NCBI RefSeq assembly: GCF_004803465.1
Contig: NZ_SRSF01000007.1
Location: 86,942-150,941 of the forward strand
DNA length: 64,000 bases
Direction of reading: 5' to 3'
DNA from: Neolewinella litorea
GTDB lineage: Bacteria > Bacteroidota > Bacteroidia > Chitinophagales > Saprospiraceae
In this document: positions 60,668-64,000 of the stretch, piece after piece
How the letters are laid out: every line of letters starts with the position of its first letter
Position numbering within the stretch: position 1 is the first letter of the stretch
The notes under the pieces: model-generated
Told to the model about the DNA's origin: nothing
The model's database searches: none
The model's input: only the letters and a program-made list of their open reading frames with translations
Translations under genes and position numbers: made by a program

Positions 60668-60704
60668 AAAGCCCCTGACTATCACTTAGTTGGGGGCTTT
60701 TCTG
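60668..60704 (+). terminator. Intrinsic terminator after tRNA-Gln
   Basis: AAAGCCCCTGACT and AGTTGGGGGCTTT pair (two GT pairs) around ATCACTT and are followed by TTCTG. In line with a single-gene tRNA transcript. Confidence 0.8.
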
Positions 60705-60764
60705 TTTCCCGGGGGGGGCAAAAAGGGGAACAAATAGCGATTTCGAAACGGTTTTCCCCACCGA

Positions 60765-61340
60765 TTATGGGCGGCTCCACCCCAAGGATGCGGCTGCACG
60801 GAAGAAAGCCTCTGACCTTGCCTGACAGGCTCTAAGGTGGCGTGAATACGCCTTGGTAAACTCCCCTCGGTAAAATTTTCTCCGACCTTGTGGCCATTCA
60901 GGCACTGGGCCACATCCCCGCCAAGGAGTTTTCGCTTCTGCCTGACTTTGGTAGATGGCGTTCGGGTAGGCTTTCCGGCTGTAGAAGTAACCCCGAGAGA
61001 AGTACAACACCCGGCATCTACTCCCCGTGGCCGGACACACAAACCTTTCCCCGCCCAGACTCCAGGTTGCTGGGCTGGCCGACCGGCCGATGCTTACAAC
61101 TTCCTGGCGGCCGGTAGTAGTCCGGTGGGTGATCTGAAACGTACCCGTGTCTCCCTCAACGAGAATAGCTACGTGCATACCGGCAACCGGCCGTCCATTC
61201 TGATACCATTGGATCGTGCCACCGATGGGCTGCCCGTCGATGAGGTATTTTCGGTCGATAAGAACCCCTAGCGGCAGATTGAGTGGCCCGTGGTATGGCG
61301 TGACACCTTGGAGGAAACTACGACGGTCATACTCCGAATT
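60765..61340 (-). pseudogene. Decayed fragment of a secreted Ig-like protein (tentative)
   Basis: A minus-strand frame runs without a stop from about 61340 to 60765 but has no ATG before 61178. Its first part reads like a bacterial Ig/gliding-type repeat: PLNLPLGVLIDRKYLIDGQP, GGTIQWYQNGRPVAG and GDTGTFQITHRTTTGRQEVV. After about 61060 the sequence turns Arg/Cys-rich and non-protein-like, and another frame looks better, which suggests a frameshift. I take it as the remains of a larger surface protein gene. The rest of the gap 60705-61688 shows nothing I can support. Confidence 0.35.
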
Positions 61341-61688
61341 CTAAGCACCCCATCACCTAAATTGTAGGGCTAATGATGGGCGACCTTCATAATTGTTGGT
61401 CGTAGCTGCAACTGATGGCGCCACCATCGGTCATCGACTTGTGAGTTAGATGAGCACTGCTAAGGCCATAACTGAAAATAACTAATTGCCTTAACTCAGT
61501 CAGTTGCTTGTTCTGCTTCTATCGGATCATGCCAGCGCTAGGCTATCGACTACAAACAATTCCAGTGTCGAGTATTTGGTTCAGATTGGCTTTTATTTTT
61601 TCCGGTCCTTTCAACAATGTTTTTTCGGCCCTAACCTTTTTTAGACCAAACTTTGGCTTTTACCTCAGTTACTTCTACCGTGTCCACT

Positions 61689-62402
61689 TTACAAAAGGTC
61701 GCGTAAGTTTACTAACAATTCTTTGTAGGCCCTAAATTCTTCCACATAATAAGTTTGCAGTTCAGGAGGGGCAACACTATGTGCCTTAAGGATGCGATTG
61801 AAGGCGGCAGGTAGTGCAACCACCTGCTTTCGAATCTGCTCTGTCTGCTCAATTGCGACCTTTTTTTGGAAATGAGCGTACTTGAGTTCCTTCTCTAGTT
61901 CCTCAAATTGGTCGGCAAGTTCCCGCAGGATGAGCGGCGCTTTCTGCCCCTGGGGTATGAGATCCCCCACCCGCTTATTGCGCAGGTCGTGGAGCTGGTC
62001 GGGGATGGCCGCGCCCACTTCGTCTTCGAGCTGGGTCAGTTCGTCATAGGGCGTTCCGGCTTCCATGAGGACGCGCTTGACGCCGGGCCAGCCGTACCCG
62101 CCGAGGTTGCGCAGGAAGAACCGGGCGATGCGGTACACGTCGGCCCCGCCCAATGTGGTCACGGTTTCGTCGGGGTCTTTCTCTAAGCGGTTGTAACTGC
62201 GCCGCGCGGTCTGGAAGGCGGTCTTGTTGTCCATCCCAGGGTAGGCAGCGTTCATTTTTCGCTCATAGGCCCGGATGAAGAATTTCCCTTCCGCGATGGG
62301 ACTACGCTGGTGGTCCTTCATTGCTGCTTCGATGAGGTCATTAATTACGCGGATGTTGCGCACCTTATCTTCCTCTAATCGTGCATCATCAATTCGTATC
62401 AT
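61689..62402 (-). CDS. Orphan helical protein of unknown function
   Basis: 237 residues from ATG 62402 (MIRIDDARLEED); a TTG at 62420 would add six residues. It is almost fully helical: NIRVINDLIEAAMKDHQRSP, FFIRAYERKMNAAYPGMDNK, FEELEKELKYAHFQKKVAIE, and a coiled coil near 150-190. There is no signal peptide, membrane segment or known motif. It lies between a decayed region and nested insertion sequences, and its flanks are AT-rich, so it is probably accessory. The N-terminal part might bind DNA, but nothing shows it. Confidence 0.6.
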   Translation of the reverse strand: MIRIDDARLEEDKVRNIRVINDLIEAAMKDHQRSPIAEGKFFIRAYERKMNAAYPGMDNKTAFQTARRSYNRLEKDPDETVTTLGGADVYRIARFFLRNLGGYGWPGVKRVLMEAGTPYDELTQLEDEVGAAIPDQLHDLRNKRVGDLIPQGQKAPLILRELADQFEELEKELKYAHFQKKVAIEQTEQIRKQVVALPAAFNRILKAHSVAPPELQTYYVEEFRAYKELLVNLRDLL

Positions 62403-62943
62403 ATTCGGGCTGAAAAACAAATAGGTAGTGTTATTCTTGTGAACAATCGTAAATATAACATTAAGGCTAAAACGGCGCGATATTTGCTTGCTAGGTTCAA
62501 AGTAATCTTGGGGTGCTTTTTCCCCCTTCTGTCCACTTCCTTTTTTATCAGTATTGCAATGAGGCTTGATAGGCTATCAATTCATCGGTTTTGTAAACAG
62601 GGGGTGCACCCTAACTGCACGACTGAACTGATAAGATACTTCCTCTCAGTTGCTCCATGTCAACACTTTGGCGCATGATCCCAAAACATATCGCATTTTG
62701 CTTCCGTATCAACGCCAAGGTTCGAAACGAATTAAATCTTTTCGCATCCGCCGAAAATAGGCCTTTATATTACTTCGACTTTCCACGCCATGAGGCCAAG
62801 TTGGTTAGTTGAAATTCAAGCGGCTCTTTATTTCAGCTCATCGGGTTTGACTCGGCCGGTGCCTGGGAGATCCCTGTGGTGGTATACTGATCGTGAACTG
62901 GTTTGGGACGGGCATGTTATAGGGGACTATGGCGTTACAACTC
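62403..62943. other. AT-rich gap before the IS630 remnant
   Basis: No supported gene. Short frames occur, including a stretch reading GSLFQLIGFDSAGAWEIPVV in one frame near 62820-62885 that stops soon after; this could be the cut end of a gene hit by the IS630 element. The terminal inverted repeat of the IS630 element should lie in the last 100 bases, but I could not fix it by eye. Confidence 0.3.
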
Positions 62944-63703
62944 ATGCAGGAAGAGTAGAAACTGCTACGGGTACAACAGAACGTGGCGGGCCTGACCAAG
63001 CGGCGCTACCGCAAGGTCACGGTGCTCATCATGCGCCACCAGGGGCACTCGGCGGCGGTGATTGAGGCGGCCCTGGGGCTGGACGATAACACCATCTACC
63101 GCTACGAGCAGGCCTACCATCAAATGGGCTTGGAGCGTTTTCTCGACGACCACTACGTGGCCTACGCCGGTCGGCTTTCCGAAGAACAGGAACAGGCTCT
63201 GGCCCCTCACCTGAACGACTACCTGTACCCCGACGCTAAGTCCATGGCTGCCTATGGGTATGAGCACTTTGGGGTGCCGTATAGCTCCGCGGGAATGACG
63301 GCTTTGCTCAAGCGGCTAGGCTTTGTGTACAAGAAGAGTAAGGCGGTGGCGGCCAAGTCGGACGAAGCCGCTCAGTGCCTCTTTGTGGAAGAACAGCTAC
63401 CGGCGCTGCTGGAGGAAGCAGCACGCGGCGAGGCGGTGGTCTACTTTGCCGATGGCTGCCATCCCACCCACAATACCGAGACCAGCCGGGGCTGGATCCG
63501 CCGGGGGCAGGACTTTGTCATCGACTGCAACTCGGGCCGTAAGCGGGTTAACATCAATGCGGCCATCAACGCGCTTAAGCCGGAGCACCTAGTCTCCGAC
63601 CTGATCGACTCAGTCAACGCTCAATCGATCCAGCGCCTGTGTCGGCAGTTGCTCAAAAAGCATCCCGGGCGGCAAAAGAAAATCTACCTGGTGTGCGACA
63701 ACG
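62944..63703 (+). pseudogene. IS630-family transposase, broken
   Basis: From ATG 62944 the frame reads MQEE, then an amber stop (62956-62958), then KLLRVQQNVAGLTKRRYRKV and onward. A GTG at 62983 could restart. An HTH part (about 15-60; HSAAVIEAALGLDDNTIYRY) precedes the DDE domain, with first Asp in VVYFADGCHPTHN and second in IYLVCDNG. At 63704 the frame is cut by an IS66 end, so the final catalytic Glu and the C-terminus are missing. Doubly inactivated unless the restart works and the piece past the IS66 copy is rejoined. Confidence 0.88.
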
Positions 63704-64000
63704 GTAAGCGTCCGAGCAACTGCGTATAGTCTACGTCATTCCTCTTCCGTACTCGCCTTGGCCGGCGCCTCCACCCAGCGGTGCGGCAGGAGTTCATCCA
63801 GCCGGTTGACCGGATGATCGGGTATACGCTCGAGGATTTCGCGTAGCCAGGCCCGGGGGTTGACCTCCAGCCGCTGACAGCTGGCAAAGAAAGAATACAG
63901 CATCGCCGCCCGTCGCGCGCCCTCGTGCGAGCCGGCAAAGAGATAGTTCTTCCGGCCCAGGGCCAGGGGGCGGATGGAGTTCTCGATCAGGTTGTTGTCC
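63704..64000 (-). mobile_element. IS66-family insertion sequence (one end; runs off the window)
   Basis: The end starts GTAAGCGTCCGAGCAACTGC at 63704, which fits IS66-type terminal inverted repeats (GTAAGCG...). It sits inside the IS630 transposase gene right after the codons for VCDN. The other end and the expected 8-bp target duplication lie outside the window. Confidence 0.8.
63736..63999 (-). CDS. IS66-family transposase, C-terminal end (5' part outside window)
   Basis: Minus-strand frame open at the window edge, 87 codons to the TGA at 63736-63738. It begins DNNLIENSIRPLALGRKNYL, the conserved DDE-final-Glu segment of IS66 transposases (the Glu in LIEN), followed by FAGSHEGARRAAMLYSFFAS and the IS66 C-terminal domain (WLREILERIPDHPVNRLDEL, LPHRWV). 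The rest, with the first two catalytic Asp residues and the usual accessory ORFs, is beyond base 64000. Confidence 0.93.
   Translation of the reverse strand, partial: DNNLIENSIRPLALGRKNYLFAGSHEGARRAAMLYSFFASCQRLEVNPRAWLREILERIPDHPVNRLDELLPHRWVEAPAKASTEEE

Noticed and set aside
62439..62678. A 79-codon plus-strand frame in the AT-rich gap
   Set aside because: No family feature and poor start context; probably chance.

Overview
The window is a GC-rich (roughly 60% or more by eye) chromosomal piece of a Bacteroidota genome, most likely from the Saprospiraceae/Lewinella side of the phylum. The evidence is two secreted proteins with type IX secretion (T9SS) C-terminal signals, a GldJ-type gliding/T9SS lipoprotein next to murF, a PorE-like TPR/PD40/CRD/OmpA protein, many SPI and SPII signal peptides, and promoter boxes of the Bacteroidota type (TAnnTTTG near -7, TTG near -33). 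There is one tRNA gene (Gln, TTG) and no rRNA. I saw no CRISPR array.

Layout. 1-9.8 kb: end of a T9SS cargo gene, a serine beta-lactamase-like hydrolase, an acyl-ACP thioesterase, an OmpA/TSP3 porin, TPR and PorE-like envelope proteins, a PAP2-like membrane protein and a zinc deacylase. 9.8-23.7 kb: housekeeping (nadD, htpG, gldJ-murF, a Na+/H+ antiporter, a lipoprotein cyclophilin, polyphosphate glucokinase, cysS, a HhH-GPD DNA glycosylase, a flavin reductase). 23.8-26.8 kb: a tight MbnP plus two MauG/MbnH-type di-heme peroxidases. 26.9-31.8 kb: a LURP/scramblase-like protein, a PHP esterase, a GH13 lipoprotein and a membrane protein. 31.8-34.4 kb: a repeat-rich, partly AT-rich accessory island. 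34.4-60.7 kb: a large BNR/sortilin-like secreted protein, secreted hydrolases, ABC-F, purH, coaX, envelope genes, a histidine kinase, gcvT, a bestrophin, a GH109 oxidoreductase, a T9SS type-B cargo protein and tRNA-Gln. 60.7-64 kb: a decayed region, an orphan gene, and an IS630 transposase interrupted by an IS66 element that runs off the window.

The most interesting part is the minus-strand cluster at 33334-32716. It holds two tiny genes (55 and 57 codons) that both encode double-glycine leader peptides with aromatic/hydrophobic cores. A 63-residue two-TM protein follows, separated by a perfect 28-nt palindrome. It looks like a two-peptide bacteriocin or peptide-signal locus with a possible immunity protein. 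It is framed by long inverted-repeat elements (one dispersed pair and one tandem array of four) and by a stray copy of an internal piece of the neighbouring BNR gene.

Other notable structure: two 7-copy arrays of the same 26-bp palindromic unit, in opposite orientation and each in a divergent intergenic gap (37.8 and 41.8 kb); a dispersed GTTGGACGGT hairpin repeat (22.3 and 53.6 kb); and clear intrinsic terminators. Starts were moved inward from the longest ORF where a signal peptide, family alignment or divergent neighbour argued for it. All functions are inferred from motifs and family knowledge only; no database search was run.
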